64,000 nt of DNA from Archivesica marissinica (GCA_014843695.1 CM026400.1:9969956-10033955); one strand, 5' to 3'; positions 11,386 through 23,269 are shown, counted from the stretch's first letter. The notes: generated by a model not told the origin, from the sequence alone. A program made the numbers and translations.

Positions 11386-12095
11386 CTAGCCTGGGAACAG
11401 GAGTCGATATATTTTGCCTGGTCAGTCAAATAAATATATTTTAACACCGAGACTATTAATTGGGCCGTATTGAGTTTCTGATAATATCAACGCCTGGGGA
11501 AACTCGACGGGTTGTCCGTGTAATTATTGACTAGCATTAATCCTATTAATAGGCCTATTAGCATGTGACTTAATTAATGACGTACGTGAATCAAAGCGAG
11601 GCACTGCAATGTTGATAAAACTTTATGATTGGCCGTCATTGTTTACATGTCAACGGAACGATAAATAGTTTTAAAAAGTACAATCTAAAAATGCGTCTAA
11701 TTTGACATATTTACTCAAGATTTAAGTCGTCTTTAATTCAATTACGCCGAATCGACCCATTACCACCTAAACATAATAGTTAAAATCCGCCATCTCGTCG
11801 ATATAACACAGAAACGGGAAATTATATGTTTGCAATGTAAATGAGGTTACGGGAGCATTCGTGTATATTCGGAAATGATCGTGTATAATCGTGCCTGTTC
11901 GGCGATTTCCGATTGAATTCCGTTCTACATTTAGTGATAGTATCTTGTAGAGAAGAGTTGTCGTTCTTCAAATCTACACCCTGATAAATTAGGGTGTTAA
12001 GTATATGGCGCTACGATCGGAAATCACGTTTCCCCAGGCTGTCATTTTGCCAGAAGTTAAAAAGTGAAAAATCGACAGACTGGAACCCAGACTAG
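11386..12095. mobile_element. Non-autonomous DNA transposon (hAT-like) inserted in the 19-bp array
   Basis: This is 710 bp beginning CTAGCCTGGG and ending CCCAGACTAG, an imperfect terminal inverted repeat. A second subterminal inverted pair is GCCTGGGGAAAC (about 11492) and GTTTCCCCAGGC (about 12030). It is flanked by gggatgt on both sides (11379-11385, 12096-12102), a 7-bp duplication, or 8 bp if the end is shifted by one, as for hAT elements; the host repeat itself contains this word, so the duplication is weak evidence. Removing the element restores an uninterrupted array. It contains no transposase frame. Confidence 0.7.
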
Positions 12096-12175
12096 GGGAT
12101 GTCCCACTTACAGGAGGATGTTCCACTTGCATGGGGATGTCCCACTTATAGAGGAATGTCCCACTACCCTCATTG
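12096..12175. repeat. 19-bp tandem array, right part
   Basis: Four copies of the same unit as 11090-11385, separated from it by the inserted transposon. Confidence 0.85.
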
Positions 12176-12604
12176 TGTGTTTTTCACTGGAGGTTAAAGT
12201 TTTGTATAAACTCAAATATCTTTCCCATTACTAAAGATTTTACTTCAAACTTGGACTAATTGTTTATAGGACAAACCACATTAGTAGGACAAATTACATA
12301 ATTCTGTCAGCAGTATTTTCACAGTTATGCCCCTTCTGAAATAGAAAATTCAGTTGCCCCAGATACTGTCCTCTCATAAAAGCTTGCCTCACGCTTTGGC
12401 TCTTGTTACCAAATAACCCCATATATAAGAGATAGTATGGAAATATGGGCAACCGGTAGCGACGATAAATAAACGTAAAACACACTGATTGTTCTCACTT
12501 GTCATATAATTGGGTTCAATTAACTCCACTTATCTTCTTAATTTGATGATGATATTATGTATATAGAAATAATTTGCACCACAGTGCAAAGTTGTCTGTT
12601 ATGT
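12176..12604. other. Unique interval, no gene recognised
   Basis: The minus-strand open frame at 12294-12485 (63 codons) contains 'aaggggcataactgtg' on that strand, which resembles a common mollusc dispersed repeat rather than a protein. There are no splice-flanked exons. Confidence 0.45.
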
Positions 12605-13585
12605 ATATATATAGTTCACAGTAACTAGTTTACAGTAACAAGCACAAGGAGCGTTCACAATGTTCTGTCCGCGGACTGCTTCTACGATATGTCTATATAT
12701 AGAAAATAGTTCATAGTAATGGACGAACACAAGGGGCATTCACAATGTTCTGTCCGCGGACTGCTTCTACGATATGTCTATATATAGAAAATAGTTCATA
12801 GTAACGGACAAGCACAAGGGGCGTTCACAATGTTCTGTCAGCGGACTGCTTCTACGATATGTCTATATATAGAAAATAGTTCATAGTAACGGACGAGCAC
12901 AAGGGGCGTTCACAATGTTCTGTCCGCAGACTGCTTCTACGATATGTCTATATATAGAAAATAGTTCATAGTAACGGACAAGCACAAGGGGCGTTCACAA
13001 TGTTCTGTCAGCAGAATGCTTCTACGATATGTCTATATATAGAAAATAGTTCATAGTAACGGACGAGCACAAGGGGCGTTCACAATGTTCTGTCCGCAGA
13101 CTGCTTCTACGATATGTCTATATATAGAAAATAGTTCATAGTAACGGACGAACACAAGGGGCATTCACAATGTTCTGTCCGCGGACTGCTTCTACGATAT
13201 GTCTATATATAGAAAATAGTTCATAGTAACGGACAAGCACAAGGGGCGTTCACAATGTTCTGTCAGCGGACTGCTTCTACGATATGTCTATATATAGAAC
13301 ATAGTTCACAGTAACGGACGAGCACAAGGGGCGTTCACAATGTTCTGCCCGCGGACTGCTTCTACGATATGTCTATATATAGAACATAGTTCATAGTAAC
13401 GGACGAGCACAAGGGGCGTTCACAATGTTCTGTCAGCAGACTGCTTCTACGATATGTCTATATATAGAACATAGTTCACAGTAACGGACGAGCACAAGGG
13501 GCGTTCACAATGTTCTGTCAGCAGACTGCTTTTACGATATGTCTATATATAGAATTAGTTCACATTAACAGATGAGCACAAGGGG
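12605..13585. repeat. 85-bp tandem array
   Basis: About 11-12 copies of an 85-bp unit containing 'cacaaggggcgttcacaatg', 'ctgcttctacgatatgtcta' and 'tatatagaaaatagttca'. Sites such as cgg/cag and aca/acg vary between copies. Confidence 0.96.
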
Positions 13586-13620
13586 CGTTGTGCTCGTCCG
13601 TTATTGTGAACTATTTTCTA
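13557..13620. repeat. Inverted half-unit closing the 85-bp array
   Basis: After the last forward unit, 13588-13620 (gtgctcgtccgttattgtga...) is the reverse complement of the unit's 'tcacagtaacggacgagcac' part. It forms a hairpin with 13557-13578 around a loop of about 10 bp. Confidence 0.85.
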
Positions 13621-13669
13621 GAAGTTTATTTAACGTCTCTATCAGTTGCCCATTTCAGCGACGGACATT

Positions 13670-13866
13670 TTACCTAACAACACCTTTCCTGGGCAGGCTC
13701 CAGCTGTTAACCAGTACTTGGTGCACCAACCTCCGTAAGAAACTGCCAACTTTTTCATATAAATGAGACACGGCCTGAGCTGGGCTCGAACCCGTGACCA
13801 TCAGTGATGATAGGTTACAGTAGTATACTAGCCAGTGACTGTTACCACTCGACCGTGAAGGTGGAC
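13670..13866 (-). mobile_element. SINE family A, copy 3 (minus strand), 3'-truncated
   Basis: On the minus strand it carries the A box region, B box (ggttcgagccc with one change) and body as far as 'caggaaaggtgttgttagg'; the 'cgatatagccc...aaaacccg' 3' end is missing. More diverged than the copies at 496 and 44414. Confidence 0.85.
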
Positions 13867-13936
13867 CTTTTTCCCACTCTTTTTTGGCTACAGAATTAAT
13901 GTTAACAGAACAAAAGAGAGAACAATGGGGTAGCCA

Positions 13937-14362
13937 CTTAAAGTGTTGTACGCGGATGAAAGGAACAGTATACATACTACTTATGATTGCTTAAAGTGAT
14001 GTACACGGATGAAAGGAACAGTATATATACTACTTATGAATGCTTAAAGTGATGTACACGGATGAAAGGAACAGTATATATACTACTTATGAATGCTTAA
14101 AGTGATGTACACGGATGAAAGGAACAGTATATATACTACTTATGAATGCTTAAAGTGATGTACACGGATGAAAGGAACAGTATACATACTACTTATGAAT
14201 GCTTAAAGTGATGTACACGGATGAAAGGAACAGTATACATACTACTTATGATTGCTTAAAGTGATGTACACGGATGAAAGGAACAGTATATATACTACTT
14301 ATGATTGCTTAAAGTGATGTACACGGATGAAAGGAACAGTATACATACTACTTATGATTGCT
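13937..14362. repeat. 53-bp tandem array, 8 copies
   Basis: The unit contains gcttaaagtgatgtacacgg and atgaaaggaacagtatatat. Starts are exactly 53 bp apart (13989, 14042, and so on). Variation is limited to tata/taca and aat/att. Confidence 0.96.
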
Positions 14363-14408
14363 TTCCTCATGCTACATGATACACTCACTTGTAGCTGTTC
14401 CAACTGCC

Positions 14409-15251
14409 TTTAAAACACTGTCATGACATTATACCTTTGTACTTGCAGTCCATTATTATTAATATTGGACTGGTGTCTGTTATATTAAATCATACGCGTA
14501 CATGTACGAAATAAAACATTTTGCTTAGTAGGATCTTGTTATAAAAGTGTGTGTTTGAAGTAAGATATAAGCCTCAAATGGATCCAATATGTAAAATATT
14601 GGTACTGTCTTCGTAGCTACGTGCCTCACACAGTGCAATATTTTGCATATTGGATCGTTTTCGGCATATATTCTATACATAATATTTGCAGTGTATATTT
14701 TAATTTTATAACATATCTTTATGTATAGGTTATAAGCCGAAAACTATCCAATATGCAAAATATTGCACTGTGTGAGGCGCGTAGCTCCGAAGACAGTACC
14801 AATATTTTACATATTGGATCCGTTTGAGACTTATATTTTACTTACCGTAAAACACACACTTTTATAACATGATCCTAGTAATTAAAATGGTTAATTTCGT
14901 ATATTACACATAAGATTTAACCCTTTCAACCCCACAGGCCTCTAAATAGGCCTATGAAAAGTGTAGATCCAGATGAGCCGGCTCATAACGAGCCGGCTCA
15001 TCAGGATCTGCACTTTTTTGCCAGTAATAATTATTACTATTTTTAGATAAAATTACCCATTTTGATAAATGAACTGATCCAAATGTAATTTTGTTATTAA
15101 TTTATTGGTCTAAGAATATCATGGACCAGTCCATGTCAGTTACTTGGGGTTGAAAGGGTTAATATAATAATCTGGCTTATTGACAGCAGTCCAATATTAA
15201 TAATAATGGACTGCGAATACAAAGGTATGACCTCATGACTGTGTTTTAAGA
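14409..15251. mobile_element. Large fold-back (long inverted repeat) element with a nested MITE
   Basis: The left arm (about 14409-14682) is the reverse complement, with scattered differences, of about 14722-14916 plus 15163-15251. Matching landmarks are 'tttaaaacactgtcatgac' and 'tcatgactgtgttttaa', 'atattggactgg' and 'cagtccaatat', 'gcaatattttgcatattgg' and 'ccaatatgcaaaatattgc'. The loop is only about 40 bp. The right arm is interrupted by the TTAA-flanked element at 14917-15162. No transposase is present, so it is a non-autonomous fold-back element or a very large MITE. Confidence 0.85.
14917..15162. mobile_element. piggyBac-like MITE nested in the fold-back arm
   Basis: 246 bp bounded by TTAA on both sides (14917-14920, 15159-15162), with a perfect 14-bp terminal inverted repeat CCCTTTCAACCCCA. 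TTAA duplications and CCC...GGG ends are the piggyBac superfamily signature. It has an internal hairpin (gagccggctcat repeated around 14975-15002). It has no transposase. Confidence 0.88.
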
Positions 15252-15264
15252 GGGTTTACATGTA

Positions 15265-15420
15265 CAGTAAAACCTGTGTTAGTGGTCACCTCTATTAAGC
15301 AGCCAACCTGTATTAAGCAGCCAGTTTCCAGATTCCCAATATGTTGTTTTATTATACATTTGACCTCTATTAAGCAGCCACCTGTGCTAAGCAGCCACTT
15401 TCTGTGATTCCCTTGGCTGG
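15265..15420. repeat. Dispersed repeat with 'ttaagcagcca' subrepeats
   Basis: Four spaced copies of (c/t)taagcagcca lie at about 15294-15395 (for example cctctattaagcagcca, twice). This layout occurs in a widespread invertebrate dispersed repeat as I remember it; the class is not determined from this fragment. Confidence 0.55.
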
Positions 15421-15507
15421 CTGTAATATTTTTATCTTAATAAACGTCCCTGGGGAGTAACATTTTACAAAGCAGGAGGGGTGCATTTATTAGGGTAGTC
15501 AAAAAAG

Positions 15508-15607
15508 TAAAAACCCTTAATGTGTTGGAAACGAGTAAAATCATTTTTGCAAACAGCGTAGAACATGCCGTCTGATCAGGCTCTATGCTGTTTGCTATTA
15601 GGGTTAA
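15508..15607. mobile_element. Degraded small palindromic element related to the 15778 MITE
   Basis: It has 'aaaaccctta' at the left and 'tattagggttaa' at the right, with inner inverted arms gcaaacagcgtaga and tctatgctgtttgc. The segment 'ctgatcagg..ctatgctgtttgctatt' is shared with the MITE at 15778-16018. Confidence 0.55.
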
Positions 15608-15777
15608 AGAAATGTGTTACATTTCCATTTTATCATAGTATTTACAACAGACAACTGTAACTCCGAAAATATACGAATTTCTTGGCATTGCAGTCTTTTT
15701 GTACACCTTTCCATGCATTTTACTGATTATTATTATCAAACAACTCGTGTAAAGTAAATATTCTACGTAGAGAGGGA

Positions 15778-16018
15778 TTAACCCATTTGATTCTGGATAC
15801 CGTTCAAACAGTATTTGCAAAGAACATAGATCAGCTGCCACGGAACTTTCCGTCTGATCAGGCGTTATGCTGTTTGCTATTCAGATGATCTTGCTAAGAC
15901 ACTTGGCTATGTAGCAAACAACATAGATCCTGATCAGCACGCAGCGTTAAGCTGCGGCTGATCTGGATCTATGTTGTTTGCAAAAGCCTTTAAATGTATC
16001 CAGAATGAAATGGGTTAA
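15778..16018. mobile_element. piggyBac-like MITE
   Basis: 241 bp flanked by TTAA (15778-15781, 16015-16018). The 19-bp terminal inverted repeats CCCATTTGATTCTGGATAC and CCCATTTCATTCTGGATAC differ at one base. The interior is palindromic around 'catagatcctgatcag' and 'ctgatctggatctatg'. It has no coding capacity. Its ends differ from those of the MITE at 14917, so it is a separate family. Confidence 0.9.
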
Positions 16019-16420
16019 TACACGTTGTCATCCCAACTTGTTTCCCAATCCATCTGTGTACACGTATTTTGTATGTATAACTGCAACGCGATATTGAGGA
16101 CGATACCATTACACTAAGATATAGTGAAAAACGCTTTTATTTTGACTTAGTGATTGTATCTCATTATACCTGGTCGATATCAACTACCTGGATCACCTAT
16201 ATCGTGTTTATTTTATTGGTTTTCTGTTTACATACATGTTTCACATATCGCGTGGGACCAGTACACGTTGTATTTTGTATGTACATGTACAGATGTTTAT
16301 TTACATTTTTGTTTGTTTTTGTTGATTTAAAAGGCGATCCGACATAAATTAGGGAGGGGGGCGTTGCTTTTCACAATGTTAGGCATTAATTAGGATCAAT
16401 ACGGTAATCATTAAGACAGT
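16019..16420. other. Unique interval, no gene recognised
   Basis: A 65-codon frame at 16150 is rich in Phe, Leu, Val and Tyr, as expected from AT-rich DNA, and has no exon borders. I see nothing else. Confidence 0.45.
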
Positions 16421-19400
16421 TTAGAACTTGCCATATATATACATTTACAATAAAACCATGTTTACGGTGCTTTACAATAAAACCATGTTTACAGGACTTT
16501 ACAATAAAACCATGTTTACGGTGCTTTACAATAAAACCATGTTTACAGGACTTTACAATAAAACCATGTTTACGGTGCTTTACAATAAAACCATGTTTAC
16601 AGTGCTTTACAAGAAAACCATGTTTACAGTGCTTTACAATAAAACCATATTTACAGGACTTTACAATAAAACCATGTTTACAGTGCTTTATAATAAAACC
16701 ATGTTTACAGGACTTTACAATAAAACCATGTTTACGGTGCTTTACAATAAAACCATGTTTACGGTGCTTTACAATAAAACCATGTTTACGGTGCTTTACA
16801 ATAAAACCATGTTTACAGTGCTTTACAATAAAACCATGTTTACAGTGCTTTACAATTTAGAACTGGCCATATATATACATTTACAAGAAAACCATGTTTA
16901 CAGGACTTTACAAGAAAACCATGTTTACAGTGCTTTACTGGAAAACCATGTTTACAGTGCTTTACTAGAAAACCATGTTTACAGTGCTTTACAAGAAAAC
17001 CATGTTTACAGTGCTTTACTAGAAAACCATGTTTACAGTGCTTTACAAGAAAACCATGTTTACAGTGCTTTACAAGAAAACCATGTTTACAGTGCTTTAC
17101 TAGAAAACCATGTTTACAGTGCTTTACAAGAAAACCATGTTTACAGTGCTTTACAAGAAAACCATGTTTACAGTGCTTTACTAGAACACCATGTTTACAG
17201 GACTTTAGAATAAAACCATGTTTACAGTGCTTTACAAGAAAACCATGTTTACAGTGCTTTACAAGAAAACCATATTTACAGGACTATACAATAAAAGCAT
17301 GTTTACAGTGCTTTACAAGAAAACCATGTTTACAGTGCTTTACAATAAAACCATGTTTACAGGACTTTACAATAAAACCATGTTTACGGTGCTTTACAAT
17401 AAAACCATGTTTACAGTGCTTTACAATAAAACCATGTTTACAGTGCTTTACAAGAAAACCATGTTTACAGTGCTTTACAAGAAAACCATGTTTACAGGAC
17501 TATACAATAAAACCATGTTTACAGTGCTTTACAAGAAAACCATGTTTACAGTGCTTTACAATAAAACCATGTTTACAGGACTTTACAATAAAACCATGTT
17601 TACAGTGCTTTACAATAAAACCATGTTTACAGTGCTTTACAAGAAAACCATGTTTACAGTGCTTTACAATAAAACCATGTTTACAGTGCTTTACAATAAA
17701 ACCATGTTTACAGTGCTTTACAAGAAAACCATGTTTACAGTGCTTTACAAGAAAACCATGTTTACAGTGCTTTACAAGAAAACCATGTTTACAGGACTAT
17801 ACAATAAAACCATGTTTACAGTGCTTTACAAGAAAACCATGTTTACAGTGCTTTACAATAAAACCATGTTTACAGGACTTTACAATAAAACCATGTTTAC
17901 AGTGCTTTACAATAAAACCATGTTTACAGTGCTTTACAAGAAAACCATGTTTACAGTGCTTTACAATAAAACCATGTTTACAGTGCTTTACAATAAAACC
18001 ATGTTTACAGTGCTTTACAAGAAAACCATGTTTACAGTGCTTTACAAGAAAACCATGTTTACAGTGCTTTACAAGAAAACCATGTTTACAGTGCTTTACA
18101 AGAAAACCATGTTTACAGTGCTTTACAAGAAAACCATGGTTACAGTGCTTTACAAGAAAACCATGTTTACAGTGCTTTACAAGAAAATCATGTTTACAGT
18201 GCTTTACAATAAAACCATGTTTACAGTGCTTTACAAGAAAACCATGTTTACAGTGCTTTACAAGAAAACCATGTTCACAGTGCGTTACAATAAAACCATG
18301 TTACAGTGCTTTACAAAAACAACATGTTTACAGTGCTTTACAATTTAGAACTGGCCATATATATACATTTACAATAAAACCATGTTTACAGGACTTTACA
18401 ATAAAACCATATTTACAGGACTTTATAATAAAACCATGTTTATAGTGCTTTACAATAAAACCATGTTTACAGTGCTTTACAATAAAACCATGTTTACAGT
18501 GCTTTACAATAAAACCATGTTTACAGTGCTTTACTAGAAAACCATGTTTACAGTGCTTTACTAGAAAACCATGTTTACTACAAGAAAACCATGTTTACAG
18601 TGCTTTACCAGAAAACCATGTTTACAGTGCTTTACTAGAAAACCATGTTTACAGTGCTTTACAAGAAAACCATGTTTACAGTGCTTTACAAGAAAACCAT
18701 GTTCACAGTGCTTTACAATAAAACCATGTTTACAGGACTATACAATAAAACCATGTTTACAGTGCTTTACTAGAAAACCATGTTTACAGTGCTTTACAAT
18801 AAAACCATGTTTACAGTGCTTTACAATTTAGAACTGGCCATATATATACATTTACAAGAAAACCATGTTTACAGGACTTTACAAGAAAACCATGTTTACA
18901 GTGCTTTACTGGAAAACCATGTTTACAGTGCTTTACTAGAAAACCATGTTTACAGTGCTTTACAAGAAAACCATGTTTACAGTGCTTTACTATAAAACCA
19001 TGTTTACAGTGCTTTACAAGAAAACCAACACACAAGAAAACCATGTTTACAGTGCTTTACTAGAAAACCATGTTTACAGTGCTTTACAAGAAAACCATGT
19101 TTACAGTGCTTTACTAGAAAACCATGTTTACAGTGCTTTACTAGAAAACCATATTTACAGGACTTTACAATAAAACCATGTTTATAGTGCTTTACAATAA
19201 AACCATGTTTACAGTGCTTTACAATAAAACCATGTTTACAGTGCTTTACTAGAAAACCATGTTTACAGTGCTTTACTAGAAAACCATGTTTACTACAAGA
19301 AAACCATGTTTACAGTGCTTTACTAGAAAAACATGTTTACAGTGCTTTACTAGAAAACCATGTTTACAGTGCTTTACAAGAAAACCATGTTTACAGTGCT

Positions 19401-20085
19401 TTACAAGAAAACCATGTTCACAGTGCTTTACAATAAAACCATGTTTACAGGACTATACAATAAAACCATGTTTACAGTGCTTTACTAGAAAACCATGTTT
19501 ACAGTGCTTTACTAGAAAACCATGTTTACAGTGCTTTACAAGAAAACCATGTTTACAGTGCTTTACTAGAAAACCATGTTTACAGTGCTTTACTAGAAAA
19601 CCATGTTTACAGTGCTTTACTAGAAAACCATGTTTACAGTGCTTTACAAGAAAACCATGTTTACAGTGCTTTACTAGAAAACCATGTTTACAGTGCTTTA
19701 CAAGAAAACCATGTTTACAGTGCTTTACAAGAAAACCATGTTTACAGTGCTTTACTAGACAACCATGTTTACAGTGCTTTACCAGAAAACCATGTTTACA
19801 GTGCTTTACTAGAAAACCATGTTTACAGTGCTTTACTAGAAAACCATGTTTACAGTGCTTTACTAGAAAACCATGTTTACAGTGCTTTACTAGAAAACCA
19901 TGTTTACAGTGCTTTACTAGAAAACCATGTTTACAGTGCTTTACTAGAAAACCATGTTTACAGTGCTTTGCTAGAAAACCATGTTTACAGTGCTTTACAA
20001 GAAAACCATGTGTACAGTGCTTTACAAGAAAACTATGTTTACAGTGCTTTACAATAAAACCATGTTTACAGTGCTTTACAATCAA
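16421..20085. repeat. 27-bp tandem array, about 135 copies, with internal higher-order repeats
   Basis: The unit core is ataaaaccatgtttacagtg followed by ctttaca. Variants are aataaaacc, aagaaaacc and actagaaaacc, and 'aggacttt' replaces 'agtgcttt'. A non-repeat leader, 'tttagaactggccatatata', recurs at about 16421, 16856, 18344 and 18828, showing that multi-unit blocks were copied within the array. Offsets of 1971 bp (tactggaaaacc at 16938 and 18909), 715 bp (gtttactacaag) and about 297 bp are visible. As the unit is 9 codons, long frames (MFTVLYNKT..., KPCLQCFTR...) are artefacts. Confidence 0.97.
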
Positions 20086-20088
20086 GAA

Positions 20089-20743
20089 ATCAGTACATTG
20101 TTTCACACGGGTACTGAATACTGTATATATACTCAGTACATTGTTTCACACGGGTACTGAATACTGTATATATACTCAGTACATTGTTTCACACAGGTAC
20201 TGAATACTGTATATATACTCAGTACATTGTTTCACACAGGTACTGAATACTGTATATATACTCAGTACATTGTTTCACACGGGTACTGAATACTGTATAT
20301 ATACTCAGTACATTGTTTCACACGGGTACTGAATACTGTATATATACTCAGTGCATTGTTTCACACGGGTACTGAATACTGTATATATACTCAGTACATT
20401 GTTTCACACGGGTACTGAATACTGTATATATACTCAGTACATTGTTTCACACGGGTACTGAATACTGTATATATACTCAGTACATTGTTTCACACAGGTA
20501 CTGAATACTGTATATATACTCAGTACATTGTTTCACACGGGTACTGAATACTGTATATATACTCAGTACATTGTTTCACACGGGTACTGAATACTGTATA
20601 TATACTCAGTACATTGTTTCACACAGGTACTGAATACTGTATATATACCTAGTACATTGTTTCACACGGGTACTGAATACTGTATATATACTCAGTACAT
20701 TGTTTCACACGGGTACTGAATACTGTATATATACTCAGTACAT
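20089..20743. repeat. 43-bp tandem array, about 15 copies
   Basis: The unit contains tcagtacattgtttcacacg and ggtactgaatactgtatata. 'gtactga' and 'tcagtac' give each unit boundary a small palindrome. Very homogeneous; it abuts the 27-bp array directly. Confidence 0.97.
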
Positions 20744-21060
20744 GTATAAACAATAACTCCACTCACTCACTCATCTAAAACTGTCATCTCCATATGTCTG
20801 CGAATAAATTGTATTGACCCAAAATCATTGGCCGTGATTATTTTATTTGTCTATAAATCTCTTCTACCAAAGACATAATGCTATGCAAATATATTGGTTT
20901 AGTGGATAAACCAGGGCTTACGTATGGTGCGGAGTGACTGGGTTCGAATACTGGGAACATTTTTAAAATTTTAATAAAGCATAAAATATTGAAAGGTTGC
21001 TAAGCCTGTGTCGGAATGATCCAGGAATTTACCAAATTTTATCAGTGTAGTTGTACTCGT
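20744..21060. other. Unique interval with a tRNA-like SINE head or tRNA pseudogene
   Basis: Positions 20895-20955 carry a possible A box (tttagtggataa) and a good B box (ggttcgaatac) about 45 bp apart. There is no intact cloverleaf, so it is best read as a SINE head or tRNA pseudogene. The rest shows nothing. Confidence 0.45.
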
Positions 21061-22706
21061 GCACCATTCCCCCAATAGTGTCCTTCCAGTGTCACCATGC
21101 ACCTTTCCCCCAATAGTGTCCTTCCAGTGTCACCATGCACCTTTCCCCCAATAGTGTCATTCCAGTGTCACCATGCACCTTTCCCCCAATAGTGTCACTC
21201 CAGTGACACCATGCACCTTTCCCCCAATAGTGTCATTCCAGTGTCCACCAAGCACCTTTCCCCCAATAGTGTCATTCCAGTGTCACCATGCACCTTTCCC
21301 CCAATAGTGTCATTCCAGTGTGCACCATGCACCTTCCCCCCAATAGTGTCATTCCAGTGTCACCATGCACCTTTCCCCCAATAGTGTCATTCCATGTGTC
21401 ACCATGCACCTTTCCCCCAATAGTGTCATTCCAGTGTCATCCATGCACCTTTCCCCCAATAGTGTCATTCCAGTGTCACCATGCACCTTTCCCCCAATAG
21501 TGTCATTCCAGTGTCACCATGCACCTTTCCCCCAATAGTGTCATTCCAGTGTCACCATGCAACTTTTCCCCCCAATAGTGTCATTCCAGTGTCACCATGC
21601 ACCTTTCCCCCATAGTGTCATTCCAGTGTCACCATGCACCTTTCCCCCAATAGTGTCATTCCAGTGTCACCATGCACCTTTCCCCCATAGTGTCCTTCCA
21701 GTGTCACCATGCACCTTCCCCCCCCCATAGTGTCATTCCACCATGCACCTTTCCCCATCAATAGTGTCATTCCAGTGTCACAATGCACCTTTCCCCCCCC
21801 AGTGTCATTCCAGTGTCATTCCCGTGCACCATGCACCTTCCCCAATAGTGTCATTCCAGTGTCACCATGCACCTTTCCCCCAATAGTGTCATTCCAGTGT
21901 CAATGCAACCTTTCCCCCCCAATAGTGTCATTCCAGTGTCACCATGCACCTTTCCCCCAATAGTGTCATTCCAGGTCACCATGCACCTGTCCCCCAATAG
22001 TGCATTCCAGTGTCACCATGCATTCCAGTGTCCCCCAATAGTGCAGTGTCACCATTTCCCCCAATAGTGCATTCCAGTGTCACCATGCACCTTTCCCCCA
22101 ATAGTGTCATTCCAGTGTCACCATGCACCTTTCCCCAATAGTGTCATTCCAGTGTGCATTCCAGTGTCACCATGCACCTTTCCCCCAATAGTGTCATTCC
22201 AGTGTCACCATGCACCTTTCCCCCATAGTGTCATTCCAGTGTCACCATGCACCTTTCCCCCAATAGTGTCATTCCAGTGTCACCATGCAACTTTCCCCCA
22301 ATAGTGTCATTCCAGTGTCACCATGCACCTTTCCCCCAATAGTGTCATTCCAGTGTCACCATGCAACTTTTCCCCAATAGTGTCATTCCAGTGTCACCAT
22401 GCACCTTTCCCCCAATGTGCATCCAGTGTCACCATGCACCTTTCCCCCAATAGTGTCATTCCAGTGTCACCATGCACCTTTCCCCCAATAGTGTCATTCC
22501 AGTGTCACCATGCACCTTTCCCCCAATAGTGTCATTCCAGTGTCACCATGCAACTTTCCCCCAATAGTGTCATTCCAGTGTCACCATGCACCTTTCCCCC
22601 AATAGTGTCATTCCAGTGTCACCATGCACCTTTCCCCCAATAGTGTCATTCCAGTGTCACCATGCAACTTTCCCCCCAATAGTGTCATTCCAGTGTCACC
22701 ATGCAC
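21061..22706. repeat. 38-bp tandem array, about 43 copies
   Basis: The unit contains caccatgcacctttccccca and atagtgtcattccagtgt. Indels are frequent, mostly in the C run and as partial-unit deletions (21700-22080), more than in neighbouring arrays. That pattern fits either older decay or poor consensus in homopolymers. Confidence 0.95.
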
Positions 22707-23269
22707 AATGCACACAAAAAATAAATACATAAACCTAGAAAATCTGGAATTCCATTATGCAACATTAAAGCCCCTCTAGGTGTTAATTTCCTCTATTGTT
22801 AGTTGTAAATAAACTTAAGAGAGTGTTAACTCTTTTTCTTTAGTTTTCCATCTTTCACAGGAGATAATTTGCAAATATAGACTGGGGGAAACGTCAAGGT
22901 AAATATATCAATTTAATTCAGCGAACTATGGAAAAACTACAATGATACACGATTATCTGATAGTTTCCAATCGTGTTTTGTTGTTTCCATCATGGTTTGT
23001 TTTGAGTACCTATGTTATATAGTATGTAGCATTTAGCATCGATCTCATTTATGCTGTCCTCAATTAGATCTACCGTTGATCTGTACACGGTGATTGTTCC
23101 ATAAACGCATTCAAAGATTGTGCATATTTCTCTTCAAACAGTACGACTTTTTGGAAGGAAATACGTATTTAAAGTTCTTCTTTTGTAAATTCCGTAATCA
23201 ATATGTCCTCTTGTAGTCCGATATATGCGACCTCTACATAACCACAGAAGCCATATATATATATACTAT
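22707..23269. other. Unique interval containing one candidate micro-exon
   Basis: This stretch has no repeat signature. The only gene-like signal is a small segment at 22861-22898 with splice signals on both sides, listed separately. Confidence 0.4.
22861..22898 (+). CDS. Candidate 38-bp exon (plus strand), unassigned
   Basis: It is preceded by a long pyrimidine tract ending CCATCTTTCACAG (22848-22860) and followed by AAG|GTAAAT (GT at 22899). Only one of the three frames is open, reading EIICKYRLGETS. It cannot be joined directly to the exon at 10139, which ends in phase 1: that join meets a TAG, so at least one exon would have to lie between. Small and unsupported by any domain, it may be chance. 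Confidence 0.3.

Noticed and set aside
15617..15841. 74-codon minus-strand frame
   Set aside because: It runs into the piggyBac-like MITE and has no exon borders.
17218..20203. Repeat proteins MFTVLYNKT... and KPCLQCFTR...
   Set aside because: 27-bp unit equals 9 codons; frames on opposite strands and offset frames are equally open.
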